Numbered from the stretch's first letter, positions 35,458 through 46,220 are shown. The stretch: DNA of 64,000 bases from Pseudisothecium myosuroides (GCA_951799445.1 OX637297.1:3596001-3660000); one strand, 5' to 3'. Notes: generated by a model from the letters alone, not told the origin. Made by a program: numbers and translations.

Positions 35458-37495
35458 TATTCGGAAGGTGGTAAAGTGCTGGAAGTTGTCGATTCAGCGG
35501 AAGCGAAGACGTTAAGTCAGGTCTTCGCCAAGCAGATTTGGGACGACAAACATGCGCAGGCGGCACCCCTTCCTCTTCCGGAGGCCGAACACGAGGACGA
35601 GGAAGTTGAGAGTGATGATGAAGATGCTGTACTCGAAGACATCACCCAACATAGACCGGGTTTAGGAACAAGGTCGGTTGAGCACCCTAAGGTTAGTGTG
35701 CATTATTTGCTGAACCATTGTGATATCTCCGGACGTTGGGCAACGTATATCTCTCGCATGCTAATCTGGGAGGGCAAATTGAGCTCAATTGTGGTGGGAT
35801 ATTGCCTTTCTCGCAGGCGAAATCTCCGACTCCCTCCCCCCGGCGAGAGCAGCTGATTGATCCGCCAAGTGCAGCAGAGGATGCAGACGAAGTTCCCGAA
35901 GTTCATTCGGCGCAGGCGGAGCTGGCAGATCTGACAGAGGAGCATGAGAGTAGTCCAGAGCCGTTACCAGCCGAAGAAATTGTAATTCCAATATCGAGCG
36001 GGTCGTTAGGCGAAGTGAATTTAGGGATCCAATTAACGGACCCAAGGATATCCAAGAGGAAGCCGCTTAAGACGCCGGTCAAGGAACCCGACACCGCAAA
36101 GGATACTGGGAGCACAAAGGCGGCCAAGCGAGCGCGGAAGACAGCAGGCGAGAATCGGAAGGGGGGGACCTCCAAGTGGACTCCAAGTAAGTCGTTGGTG
36201 CAGCGCAAACACTCGCCAGCGAAGCCGACTGGGAGTCCCAATCCCAAAGCATCAGTCGCGGCAGAAGCGCTTCTGACTTGTGCCTTGGGACCGTTACCAT
36301 CGAGGCTTGACAAGTCGACTCAGCCGCAACAGGAGGATGCACAGGCATCTCATGCTTCAGGAGCTGACAGACAGCTTCCGGACCTCGACTTATTAACCCT
36401 GGAAGACACTCACCGACCAGCATCGGGGGATCCCACGATGACGAACGAGTCACTGGTCAAGAGCGGGGAGGATGCTGCCGACCTCAACGAGGGGAGGAAA
36501 GAGTCGAAGGGGGATGATGACCACCTCGGATCGGGGGATCCCACGACGAGCCATGCATTACCTGTCGAGACTGAGTTAGCTGTCTCTCGACGTGGTGCAG
36601 GGAAGGATGACCAAGGCCGGACACCGGGACCTGAAGGATCGGGGGATCCCATGATCGTTGAAGAGTCAGTGGTCTCAATTCATCATGGCGATCCGATAGA
36701 GAGCGAGGGGGGTGAACACCAGGAAGGAGTGGTTGCATTGTCTTCGTCGGGGGATCCCAAGACGGTGCCAGAGCGATTGCTCCCGCCGATGGGCATCACG
36801 GTTGCTGTACTGAACGACACCCTTGTTGACTTGGTCCCCCTGAGTCCCAAACCTATTCCTGGAAGGAAGAATAAACCTGTGATAGGGCGGGCGAGGATTG
36901 TCGACATTGCTTCACTGGCCTCCAGCGTTCCATTGGAGGTTGCAGGAGAGGTGGTTCCTGATGACGGTGAGTGCAATTCTGACGAAGTGCTAGAGGCCTT
37001 ACCTTACGAGGCCAAAGAAATAATGAAGTTCTGTCTTGTTGATCGTATGAGAGCATTTGGTCATTTACCGAGTCTAAACCACTATGGAAAGAAGCGTCTC
37101 GATACCAACAAGGAAATTCATTTGGAATCCATAAGGCGAGCAAACCGTTTCCTTTACAAGCCCGTCTTTAAATGGATATTTCAGGATGGTCCGCGTGCAG
37201 TGTATGATGGAGGGGATCCACCTGATGCAGACGAAGAGTGGGAGGCAGTGGAAGGCGGCGTTAGAGGGAGGAGGGTGGTGGTGCCTTCGAGCGACGACGA
37301 GCTTGAGCCAGGATCTTTGAGTGGTGACCAGCGGGAAAGAGGACCAGTGAGCGCCGACGAGAGAGGAAAGGGGCAAATGCTCGTCGAGAGGAGGGGGGAA
37401 GGATTAGTGAGCGGCAGCGAGAGGAAAAGAGGACGATTGGGCGACGAAAGGAGGGCGGAAAGGGTCGCCAACTTGTAGCGTCCGAGCTCCCGCAG
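35458..37495 (+). CDS. Element 2 second gene, acidic and linker exons with coding palindromes
   Basis: Exon 35,458-35,691 is acidic ('EHEDEEVESDDEDAVLED'). After a 124 bp intron, exon 35,816-37,495 encodes a long Pro/Ser/Lys/Glu-rich linker. Four palindromes in it (about 36,420, 36,530, 36,638 and 36,747) each encode 'SGDP' plus variable residues; a degenerate fifth (about 36,690) gives 'HHGDP'. Next come a short globular stretch ('KEIMKFCLVDRMRAFGHLPSLNHYGKKRLD') and an Arg/Glu/Gly-rich repeat tail. A TAG at 37,476 lies just before the donor (CGCAG|GTAACA). Confidence 0.5.
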
Positions 37496-37589
37496 GTAAC
37501 ATGCCTACATTATTGTCAATGTACATACGAGATAACGAATCTTGAATTGGCCGGTCACTGACTCTGTGCTTCTCTTGTATTCTGTAGTT

Positions 37590-38240
37590 TTTCGAGTGCC
37601 TGCTGAACCGGTGGCGAAGTCGTCGAATCAGGTAGAAAGGCAGCGGTATTATGTGGTCCTTGACCTTAATGGAGTTCTTGTTCACAGGTCATTCAATGAG
37701 TTGAACAGACGCATCGTAACACTTCGATCGAATGTTGGTCAGTTACTTGACTTTGTGCACAGACATGCAAACATTGCATTCTGGAGCAGTATGACACCGG
37801 CAAATGTGACGAAGGTATTGAATCAAATGCTGCTGGGGACATCTGTTAAGGCGAAGGACGTGCCTGTTCTCACGCAGGAAGACTGCACAAAGTCATCCTA
37901 CAGAGACCCCAAACACCCGGACAGGCCCTACTTCCTGAAGGATCTAAATCATTTCGCCACTAAGCTGGGTTTGAGGTCAACCGAGAACGTTCTCCTCGTT
38001 GATGACGATCCACTTAAAAACCTCCTGAACGATTTTCATAGCGCCATTTTTCCCCACAAATTTGAAGGGGACTGGAAGGAGCAGTACCTTGTGGGGGTGC
38101 TTAGTCCTTGGCTCGCAGGTCTGTTTAAGTCACAGGAAGCTGTGCCGGCGTATGTCAAGAAGCATCCGCTCCACAATGGTCTGCCACCGGCGGTCCCGTT
38201 GACCAGACCGGGGTCTGACATTTTGAGGGCAGTAGTTTAG
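37590..38240 (+). CDS. FCP1/NIF-type HAD phosphatase-like domain (element 2)
   Basis: Motif I 'YYVVLDLNGVLVHR', motif II 'NIAFWSSMTPAN', a Lys in 'PYFLKDLNHF' and the acidic motif 'NVLLVDDDPLKNLLND' follow FCP1-homology order and spacing. The domain is intact and ends at TAG 38,238. As in element 1, the usual second Asp of motif I is Asn; the nucleophile Asp remains. Such DLNG/DVNG versions are, from memory, common in plant FCP1-like proteins. Substrate unknown; a chromatin or RNA polymerase II role would be speculation. It follows the linker exon by a ~95 bp intron. Confidence 0.65.
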   Translation, partial: FRVPAEPVAKSSNQVERQRYYVVLDLNGVLVHRSFNELNRRIVTLRSNVGQLLDFVHRHANIAFWSSMTPANVTKVLNQMLLGTSVKAKDVPVLTQEDCTKSSYRDPKHPDRPYFLKDLNHFATKLGLRSTENVLLVDDDPLKNLLNDFHSAIFPHKFEGDWKEQYLVGVLSPWLAGLFKSQEAVPAYVKKHPLHNGLPPAVPLTRPGSDILRAVV

Positions 38241-39411
38241 TTTTGGTTTTTCTTCCTCGACGGACTTCATCATGATATCTCACGATCTCCTTTTGGCGTG
38301 CATATTATTGCTTGTAGCTTAAAACTCTTGAACATACTATAAATATTGTAAATGCATTTTCGAAATACTGGACATTCTTTGTTTGTAGGAGGCATTGATT
38401 CTGCCTCGGTAGTAAATGTGAAAATAAATTTTTTTCCTAAATGCCTTTGATTAAGATAATTATGAGTTCGAAGGGATCACCTCGACCTTGACTATTAATC
38501 CGCGTGCATGCACATCTAGAGATCTAATGGTATACTGTGGAAGTGGATTCTATCGGTAGATCGGACTGTTCTGGGCATTTATCCTTGTCTTTTAAATCTA
38601 ATGTGAATGCATTTCCGGTGCATGACCCTCACTTAGAATTGTTTTCTTACTCTTTGTTTGCAGCTTTAATCTAAATTTGGTTCTGAAATTGTTTATCATA
38701 TTACTCGGAAGAGTGGAATTTTTTGAACACCTCATTAGATTTTAACACTGGGCGTCATCATCTTGCGTGGCAAGCTTCATCAGGAGATCGCACGATACGA
38801 CGTGACGTGTGAACATTGAAATGTCGTTTCCGTCCTTGTATTGTCTTGTGATATTGTTTTTGTACTTGTGGATGACAGTGAAGTTGTAGTTGTGCTTCTA
38901 CTATTTGTTTGGGAGTTCTCCTGCAGTTCCGGTTTGCTGAAGTACGGATTTGAAATTGATAATTTTGTTCTGTGTCTTCGGCTTGATCGGAAGATCTCAC
39001 GATCATTTTCCCTTGCATGGAATTATTAGTCTTAGGCGGATTATGTAATGTCCATTTTTGTTGCTTCAATCGAATGCAATTGAATTTCTGCTGCGTAACT
39101 TCCTTTGCTCGAGTATTTTCGGTCTTCTAGTATGTCACCCTAAACCTTTTTTTGTATTTGACGTGAATTCTAAATCTGCATCCCTTGTTAGTGCTGTATT
39201 CTAGGCTGCAGTGACACCGTAGAAGTATTGCTAATTTCCTTGCACTATGCAGCAAATAAGACATTCAATCGCTGTTCTTCAAATATCTACCCATGCGTCT
39301 TTTCAATTAGCGGTTCTGTTGTATTGCATATTGGTCGGGGGATCTCACGATCAATTGACGTTGTTTCTGTATGTACATGTCTGCGTACTGAGGCTTACTT
39401 GGTCTTTGCAG
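38241..39411. other. Spacer or intron between HAD regions, element 2
   Basis: AT-rich with palindromes at about 38,268, 38,777, 38,986 and 39,331. A clear acceptor (TTTGCAG) at its end introduces the second HAD-like region, so at least the 3' part behaves as an intron. No separate gene is supported. Confidence 0.5.
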
Positions 39412-39894
39412 AAGGCGATGCTCTTAGTACTAACAGGGGATCGCTGCGTGAAGGGCGGTGTGGCGGATCTCCCACAGAATATCGAAATTCGGACCGGCTT
39501 CCGTGGTCTTCTCCGACATTTCGTTCAAGAAACTCACTGTGGTTTGTGGTCCGCAATGCAACTTTCAACACTGGCCGCTCTTCTTCGACGTATTCTACCG
39601 CCGGAAATTCTGTCAAGGTTTCTATTTTTTGCCGGGTCTGACAATCCATGGAAGAACCATGTGTATCCCCATCGTCGTGCAATACTGAAGACTGTCTTGA
39701 ACATTCCTCGGACGCGCAGGGTACTCTAGAATAACAGTGTTGTAATGCTTGTCCTAGATCCTCTTGATTCGGAACGTCCGCACTTGCTTCAACCGGCGTT
39801 GCATGTGAGGGATGATGTAGATACTGTAGAGTTAGATCGTCCGCACATTATAGCACCGCCTTTTGATTGGTCTTGGGCCCCAAAAAACATGTAG
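39412..39894 (+). CDS. Second HAD-like domain of element 2
   Basis: After TTTGCAG the frame reads 'KAMLLVLTGDRCVKGG', 'FVQETHCGLWSAMQLSTLAALLRRIL' and 'FAGSDNPWKNHVYPHRRAILK'. A stop at about 39,727 is followed in the same region by 'VVMLVLDPLDSERPHLLQP' ending 'FDWSWAPKNM'. The order (WSxM strand, helix, hydrophobic-Asp strand) copies the FCP1-like domain just upstream, but motif I has no Asp nucleophile, so it is probably a structural partner. Whether the internal stop is spliced out is unresolved. Confidence 0.45.
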
Positions 39895-40350
39895 TTGGAA
39901 GTGGACTAGCTGGGTTATATATCACCTGTTTGTTGCATCCAAATGATTATATAAGTGGCGAATCCACCTTTTCTATCTGACTGTAATTACACCTTACCAA
40001 ATGTCTGTAATTGCATTTTGTTGCTTCATCCATTCTTTTGTGTTATGTGATACTTTGGGAAGTATCTTCTGAGCTCTCCCGATCTGTGATGTCGCATATT
40101 AATGCAACCCCGGATACAAATGTACCGCTTACAGCAAATGTCGGAGTTGACATCATCTCAAATTCATTGATTTGTTCGAACACTCTATCCCAAAGGAGTA
40201 TATTTCCTTGCATCGGGAAATCTCCAGACCACTTAGCATCCCAAAGCAATTTAAATCTCCTTTGAACGGCATTACGGACTCATTGTACATACCATCGGGA
40301 AGATCTCCCGATGGACAGGACCTTCACAAAGTCCAGAATTCCCCGTAAAT

Positions 40351-40372
40351 TCCAGAAGTAGTTAAATATGGC
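40351..40372. repeat. Right terminal inverted repeat of element 2
   Basis: Perfect 22 bp inverse of 19,546-19,567, followed by the target copy ATATCCAT (40,373-40,380). The inner flank repeats the motif as 'ccagaattccccgtaaattccagaa', a looser counterpart of the left hairpin. Confidence 0.85.
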
Positions 40373-41449
40373 ATATCCATGACATTTTACATTCATAGAC
40401 ATTAAACTATAGGGCCTCCGTTCATTCCCAATTGTTTTTAATTCACATAGAGATGGGTTTGAAATGGATATAAGTTGCATATTTTGTCAAATGGATTTTT
40501 AAAAATGATGTTGACATTCCAAGCAAACTGCAATGTTAGCACTGATGCATTAGACATGCGATAATGGACGTACACAAAAACTGTGAACTTTAAATTCATG
40601 GAATTCTTTTCTTCTTTAAACTTCAGTTCATTTAAGATGTCCAGCTTCAGATTGAAGTAATTCAATTTATTCATTCTAAAAGACTCCATTTTCAATGAAT
40701 TTATATAATTATGGAATTTGGAAGTGGCTGGAGTATATGTATTTAATCTAATTTAAAGATAACTATGCATAATTTTACTATGTATTTGATTTATTAGAAA
40801 AAGATCATGACCTTATACAATGATAAGATACAATTGAATTTTAAAATTCTCATAATGATTAAAATTTGTTCATCATTTAGTATTTCACTTTCAATTGCTA
40901 TAGGTCATGGTTTCATATTCATGCCAAATCATTCAGTAGCATTCATGATGAGAGAAACCACTAACATTGAGCCAGCACCCATTTGTAATGGTACCGTCCA
41001 ATGTGCAAGCCATCATTGATTTTAAGAGCCCCATTAATTTGTTGAAATGGAAGGCAATTATGCTTGCAATCATTTCTTTGCCTTCAAAAAGCCTCTAAAT
41101 TTCTACTGAAGTTGTTTAGGGATAATTTTACTTACATCTTCAGTTCTTTCCTTCCAAAATTTGCAATTTCAGTCCAATAAAAAATGAACCACTAATTTTG
41201 CTATTGTTAACAAAACCCAATTAAAACTTTATAAGTAATGGGCACAATGTACTAACTCTTATTTTTATTTTTCATGTCAAAGGTTATACGTACATGATGT
41301 TTAATAAAGGTCATGGCAGATTCAGTTTTGTGGTTATGTATTGAAAACAAATTAAATTCTGAGCTTAATGCGGCAATACGTTCATGGATTACAATTTAAA
41401 AGAAAAAAAATACCCATATATATAACTTCCACAATTCATTTATCTCTAT
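40373..41449. other. Satellite remnant and AT-rich DNA
   Basis: 40,373-40,500 completes the satellite unit interrupted by element 2. The remainder is AT-rich without a supported gene or clear repeat. Confidence 0.5.
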
Positions 41450-42640
41450 GAAGGCTTACCTTAAAAAAAACTGCTCAAGTCATAAAATTTAATGGAGATT
41501 AAAGGAGGGAAAAAAATGTGCAAGTTCCAAACAATCCCCACATTAAAAAGAAGGGGCACAAATTTAAAAGGCTTATACACTGTAAATGTGGGGAACATTT
41601 GGAACTTGCACATGTTTTTTACCCCTCCAATCGCCAACAAATTTCATAACATTTGGAATTGAGTTCCCTAAACTAGAAGGCGTGGCTTATTTTTTTATTT
41701 TTTCATTCACGTAGTAAATGAAAGAGAAAAGGTTTACAAATTTAAAAGTCTTGTGGAATGTAAATGTTGGAAAAATTTACAACTTGCACATAAATTTTTT
41801 TGGAGGTAAACAAAATGTGAAAGCTGTAAAGGTTCTACATTTTGTTTGGGGGGGTAAACGAAATGTGGAAGTTGTAAATGTTCCATTTTTTTGGGGGGGG
41901 GGAGTTAAACAAAACGTGGAAGTTGAAATTGAATTCACGTTTAGATTCCACCAACCTCTGAAATAGGTGCCCCTTTTTTTTAATACGTGAATGACAACAG
42001 AAAAGAATAAACCCTAATAAAACTGTAGTTCGAGGAATATAATCCGAAATGTCATGAAATTTTTTGGTTGGTTGGGTGAAACAAAATGTGCAAGTTGTAA
42101 ATGTTCTTAATATTTAAGTCCCACAAGCCTTTCAAATTGGTGCCCCATTTCTTTAGTTTGACTACATAAGTGAAAAAAAATTAAATATGGCTGCCTTGTA
42201 GTTTCATTGTCATTGTGGACTTGTACTCCAAATGTCATGGAATTTGTTGGCAATTGAGAGGGTAAAAAAATTTGCAAAGTTGTAAATGAACTCCACATAG
42301 AGAATACATGTGGGGATTAAATTTTTGCCCCTTGATTACAAGAATGAAAGGAAATTTAAGACTAAACCATGCCCTATAGTTTGTAGAATCCAATCTCAAA
42401 TGTCATGAAATTTAGTACCGCTTGGAGGAGGGATAAAAATGTGCAAGTTCCAAATAATCCTCACATAGAGAATGCATGTGGACATTAAATTTTTGCCCCT
42501 TACTTTTGAGAGGAAAAAAAATTTAAAAATAAGCCATGTCATACAATTTGTAGAATCAAACTCGAAATGTCATGAAATTTAATGGCGATTGGAGAAGTTA
42601 GAGAAAAAAATGTTCCAGTTTTGAAGATAGATAAAAGAGT
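41450..42640. repeat. Diverged ~185 bp tandem repeats with a head-to-head junction
   Basis: Units contain 'aaatgtcatgaaattt', 'aatgtgcaagtt', 'cacatagagaatrcatgtgg' and 'attaaatttttgcccctt', best seen near 42,050, 42,240, 42,400 and 42,570. An inverted repeat at about 41,514-41,612 ('gtgcaagttccaaacaatccccacatt' and its complement) marks a change of orientation. Word content links them to the terminal arrays of element 1. Confidence 0.65.
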
Positions 42641-43440
42641 GCATAGTGCACATGATTTAGTACATTGTATATTACTAGGGAAGCTCTCAGTTATTTCAAA
42701 ATTTTAGACACTATGAACTAACACTTGAGTCCCTTACTACATTTTTGACGCACATTGTTTGCTAAGTTCTTATAAGTAACCCACTCGTGCAGAAAGTAAA
42801 AGTGTTAATTGTTGTTGAAAACATCTAAAATAGAAAAATAATTTTAATTTAATTTTCACACAACAACGAACTTATGATTCTCTAAATCCAAAATGAAAAT
42901 GATTTGACTATATTCATGTGGCCATTGCTCTATAATTTTGGTAAGTCACTGAGTAAGTTCTAAAAATGTATAAAAGAAAATTTAATTTTCAGAACAAATC
43001 CATATTTACTAATCAACACATACCTCCAATGAATATAGTCTCTCTTCAAGGGGCGAGGGGGGGACTAAGTTTAATATGTATTCCATAGATTTCTTACATT
43101 TATAAAGCAATCGCCTTGGTATAGTAATATATTATTATTTTTTTCATTAGTCATTGGAATTTTCTTGAGGATTCAAATTATTTGATGTTTAATATTTGGT
43201 ATACTATTCAATTATGCCATGTTATAAGTTTTGAAAATTTCATTATATGCCATTATATTTCAAATTCATTTTTAATGAATTTGATCTAAGCGTATGATAG
43301 GACAGAAATGCCAAAATTTATCCTTTGAATTTGATTCTAAATAGGAAAGGTCTTCTACGGTATTAGAACTTCTTGTGAGTGCTTGTGCAATTTATAGGGG
43401 GGAATTATTTATGAATACCATATAATGAAATAGGTGATTT
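42641..43440. other. AT-rich DNA with a dispersed repeat
   Basis: No gene. 43,090-43,400 is a diverged copy of 4,580-4,990, in the same orientation. Confidence 0.5.
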
Positions 43441-43479
43441 ATAAATCACTAGTTATTGCTTCAAGGATTAAAGAATGCA

Positions 43480-45110
43480 ATTAGTGGACCAAGATTAAAC
43501 AAAACAAAACAAAACAAAACAAAAAGTCTAAGTTGAGGTACCGGACTATAAGAGAACAAAACAAAAAACAAACAATTTAAGAAGTCTAAGTGAGGGTACC
43601 AAACCATAAGAAAATAAAACAAATAGCATAATTTAAGGTACCAACTACTGTAGCCCTGTGCCCTTGCCACAGCCACAACAAAAGTTAAAATCATTTTTAA
43701 AAGCAGAAATAACTCAAAACCTAGAACTTTCCCACCGCAGCAACAAACACCACAAAACAAAGCTTGTGCACCCCTACTTGTTGAAGGCTGTCAAATGGTA
43801 ACTATGAAGAACATGGTAAATTATTGACACACGGTTCAAAAGATATATAATTTAGTAATTTTTAAGATCCAAAAAAAAGTCAAAAATTCATAATTTACCC
43901 ACTGCAAGTTGGAACGCCAGGAAATCAAGCCCGTGCACCCCTCTTTGCCAAGGGCTTTCAAACGATACCAAGCCCTACTGTACTTTCTGCTGTGGCCCTA
44001 CTAGTAAAAAAATAATTTTTTAATTCCAACAAAGTTAACTTTGAAATTCAGTTACTTCTCTATAATAGATCGAAACGCCACGAAACAAAGCCCATCCACC
44101 CCTCCTCGCCGAGTGCTTTCTGACAATACCAAGCACGCCACCGAGGGACGCACAATCAAGGAGATCTGAACGTGACAAACAAAATAGAACAAATAGCCAA
44201 ACTTAAGGTATGGACTAGACAACTGTAGCCTTGTGCCGTTGCCACACCCAAAATAAAAGGAAAAGTCATTTGAAAAACCAAAAATAACTCAAGATCCCAT
44301 AACTTTTCCACTGTAGGTCCACATGCCACAAAACAAAGCCCATGCATTTGTCCTCACCAAGAGCTTTCCAATAGTACCAAAAATGTGAGAATGTGACACA
44401 CAGTTCAAGATACATAATTTAACGTGATTTAATAATTTTTAAGAACAAATAATAATTGAAGAATCGATAATTTTCCCATCGTCGGTCCCAACACCATGAA
44501 ACCAAACCCGTGCACCCTTCCCCATCGACGGCTTTCCGACAGTACCAAGCATGCCGTCAAGAGACACACAGTTCGGGATATCTCAACGTGAAAAACAAAA
44601 CAAACAAAATAAAACAAGATAAACAACGAATATACCATGCATACTTAATAGAAGACAAACTTAATAGAAGACTAGTGTAGCCTTGTGTTGTTGCCACACC
44701 CAAAACAAAAGTAAAAGTCATTTTAAAAACCATAAATAACTCAAAAACCCATAATTCTCCCACCATTGGTCAAAATGTCACAAAACAAAGCCTCCTTCCT
44801 TGTCGAGGGCTTTTGAACGGTACCAAGAACGTGAGAATTTGACACACGGTTCAAAAGATACATAATTTAACTTGATTTAGTAATTTTTAAGAACAAAAAA
44901 TAACTCAAAAATCGATAACTTTCCCACCGTATGTCCAAATGCCACGAAACCAAACCTGTGCACCCCTCCATTCTCTAGGCTTTCTGACGGTACCAAGCAC
45001 GCCACCGGGGGACGCACGGTCCGGGAGATCTAGATGTGACAAACAAAGAAAACAAAACAAATACGGTGTCTAAAGGTATGTGTACCAGACCTAAAGCACG
45101 AGTTTGATAC
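43480..45110. repeat. Higher-order tandem repeat, ~430 bp period
   Basis: Half-units alternate between a form with 'cgtgcacccctcc..ctttctgacggtaccaagcacgcca' (near 44,090, 44,507 and 44,955) and a shorter form ending in 'gtaccaa' (near 43,763, 43,929, 44,338 and 44,788). Shared words are 'aataactcaaaa', 'cccaccg', 'ccacaaaacaaagcc' and 'ggttcaaaagatacataatttaa'. AAAAC-rich runs lie between. Short minus-strand frames of similar sequence are by-products of the repeat. Confidence 0.7.
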
Positions 45111-45775
45111 CGAACGTGGAGGTTTGGGATCCACCCTGAGGTTCGGCACCGACCCTGCCTTGCATTTGGTGGCTAAGATTGGGGTCGGTCAGTCGTCTCC
45201 CTCCCGGCGCCGCACTTTTTTTTTCTTTGTCCGTTTTTTTTCCACTGCGCTGTTTTGCTGTGTTTCTCCGTGTTGTTTTCTTTTGTTTCTTAGCGCTGCC
45301 ATTGAGTGAACTTCATTTTTGAAGAGTGATGTGCGCATTGGAGGTTGTGTTTGCCATTCACGGGTTCTGAATTTGCAGAGTTTACATTTGAGAGTTCAGT
45401 TGAGATTTGCAGATTTCAAAAGTTGAGTTTGTGGAAGCATTCTTGAGCGTTTTCGGAGAGTGATTCTTGAGTGCGTTTTGTAATTGCGGATAGCAACGAA
45501 CTTGAAGGTGTTGAACAACACTTTGTAATTGCGGACGTAGAACTCAACATCTTCAGGGTTTGAGCAGCAAGAGTTGAGCAACGTTTTGTAATTGCGGACA
45601 GCAACGAACTTGAAGGAGGCAATTTTTTCTCTCGGTAACAGGGTTGTCTTGTCTGACATGTTTTTGGGTTTAGGTGTCGTGTTGGACATCTGACGTTGCG
45701 TGTCGTATAGGACAACTTGACGGATGGGCATCGTACCTCGTTGCACAAGGGTAAAAAAATTTATCCCTCGGTAGC
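45111..45775. other. Spacer with CT-rich tract and a short tandem repeat
   Basis: 45,200-45,300 is strongly CT-rich. 45,477-45,620 holds three copies of 'tttgtaattgcggayagcaacgaacttgaagg' or partial versions. The layout, CT-rich tract then GC-moderate DNA, recalls a 5' untranslated region, but no coding exon follows. Confidence 0.4.
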
Positions 45776-45779
45776 TTGA

Positions 45780-46220
45780 TTTTGCCTACGTGGCAAGCTC
45801 CAAAATCTGACGTGGAAACTCACGTAAGCAATTGCGGGTGGGGGCGCATGCAGGTCATGATAAGGCAACATCGGGTCCAAATTCCAGGGCGACATTGGGT
45901 CCAGGATGAGGGGCGACTTTGGGTTCAATGGCGACCTCGGGTACAGGGGGACAGGGCGAGTTTGGGTCCTGAGGCAACCACTGGTTCAGGGGCCTCTCGG
46001 AAACATCGGGTGAGGAACGCTAGGCAACTTCGAGTCCTTCGGACCTTGGGTCCACCGCCTTGGGTGACCTCGGGTTCAAGGGCAACCGCAAATTGAGGTT
46101 TAGGCGGGCAACCGCGGGTTTGAGGGCAAGTGCGGGTCTGAAGGCAACTACATGTAATTTGAAGTGCGGCTGCCGGTTTAGGGGGCGACTGCGGGTCAAG
46201 AGGGCAACCTTGTGTCTACC
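45780..46220. repeat. GCGACCTCGGGT motif array downstream of the hAT gene
   Basis: More than 15 variants of 'gcgacctcgggt' or 'ggcaaccgcgggt' at 15-35 bp spacing, strikingly GC-rich in AT-rich surroundings. Related arrays occur at 54.06-54.44, 58.08-58.27, 60.31-60.69 and, complemented, 61.55-61.70 kb. hAT transposons carry short subterminal motifs bound by the transposase (for example AAACGG in Ac), so this is a likely transposase-binding region. Confidence 0.75.

Larger units (their letters stand above)
19595..40310. repeat. Element 2 private palindrome family
   Basis: More than 30 copies of ATCGTGGGATCCCACGAT and symmetric variants with GGATCC, GATATC, GAGATCTC or GGGGATCCCC cores. Clusters are 19.6-21.0, 23.04-23.09 (intron), 24.5-25.25 (promoter), 31.44-32.11 (intron or 5' region), 33.6-33.92 (five in one 459 bp intron), 36.42-36.77 (coding linker), 38.27-39.35 (spacer) and 40.07-40.31 (right subterminal). 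The family stops within ~60 bp of both element ends and was not seen outside. Compensating changes in the two arms imply selection or copying of the dyad. Confidence 0.85.
19546..40372. mobile_element. Giant DNA transposon, element 2 (20.8 kb)
   Basis: Ends are 22 bp perfect inverted repeats beginning GCCATATTTAACTACTTC (19,546-19,567 and 40,351-40,372). Flanks are CTATCCAT and ATATCCAT (7/8), a target-site duplication of about 8 bp. Reading across the removed element restores a continuous satellite unit. It carries a DUF7869-like transposase leftward (24.4-21.0 kb) and a long second gene rightward (30.0-39.9 kb), so the two are divergent around a 5 kb centre now full of nested elements. More than 30 copies of ATCGTGGGATCCCACGAT and variants mark it from end to end. 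The 8 bp duplication would fit hAT-like or other eukaryotic DDE transposons, but the transposase is not hAT. Confidence 0.8.

Noticed and set aside
30002..39894. Endogenous giant-virus insertion, suggested by ParB-like, HAD and nearby kinase-like genes
   Set aside because: Genes are intron-rich, flanked by transposon ends and paired with a transposase. No viral hallmark gene was seen.
43461..44766. Four minus-strand hydrophobic frames of similar sequence
   Set aside because: They are copies of the ~430 bp tandem repeat, with Phe/Leu-rich translation of AAAAC runs.
45396..45748. Overlapping minus-strand frames with repeated peptides
   Set aside because: They translate the short triplicated 'gtaattgcgga' repeat; no support as a gene.
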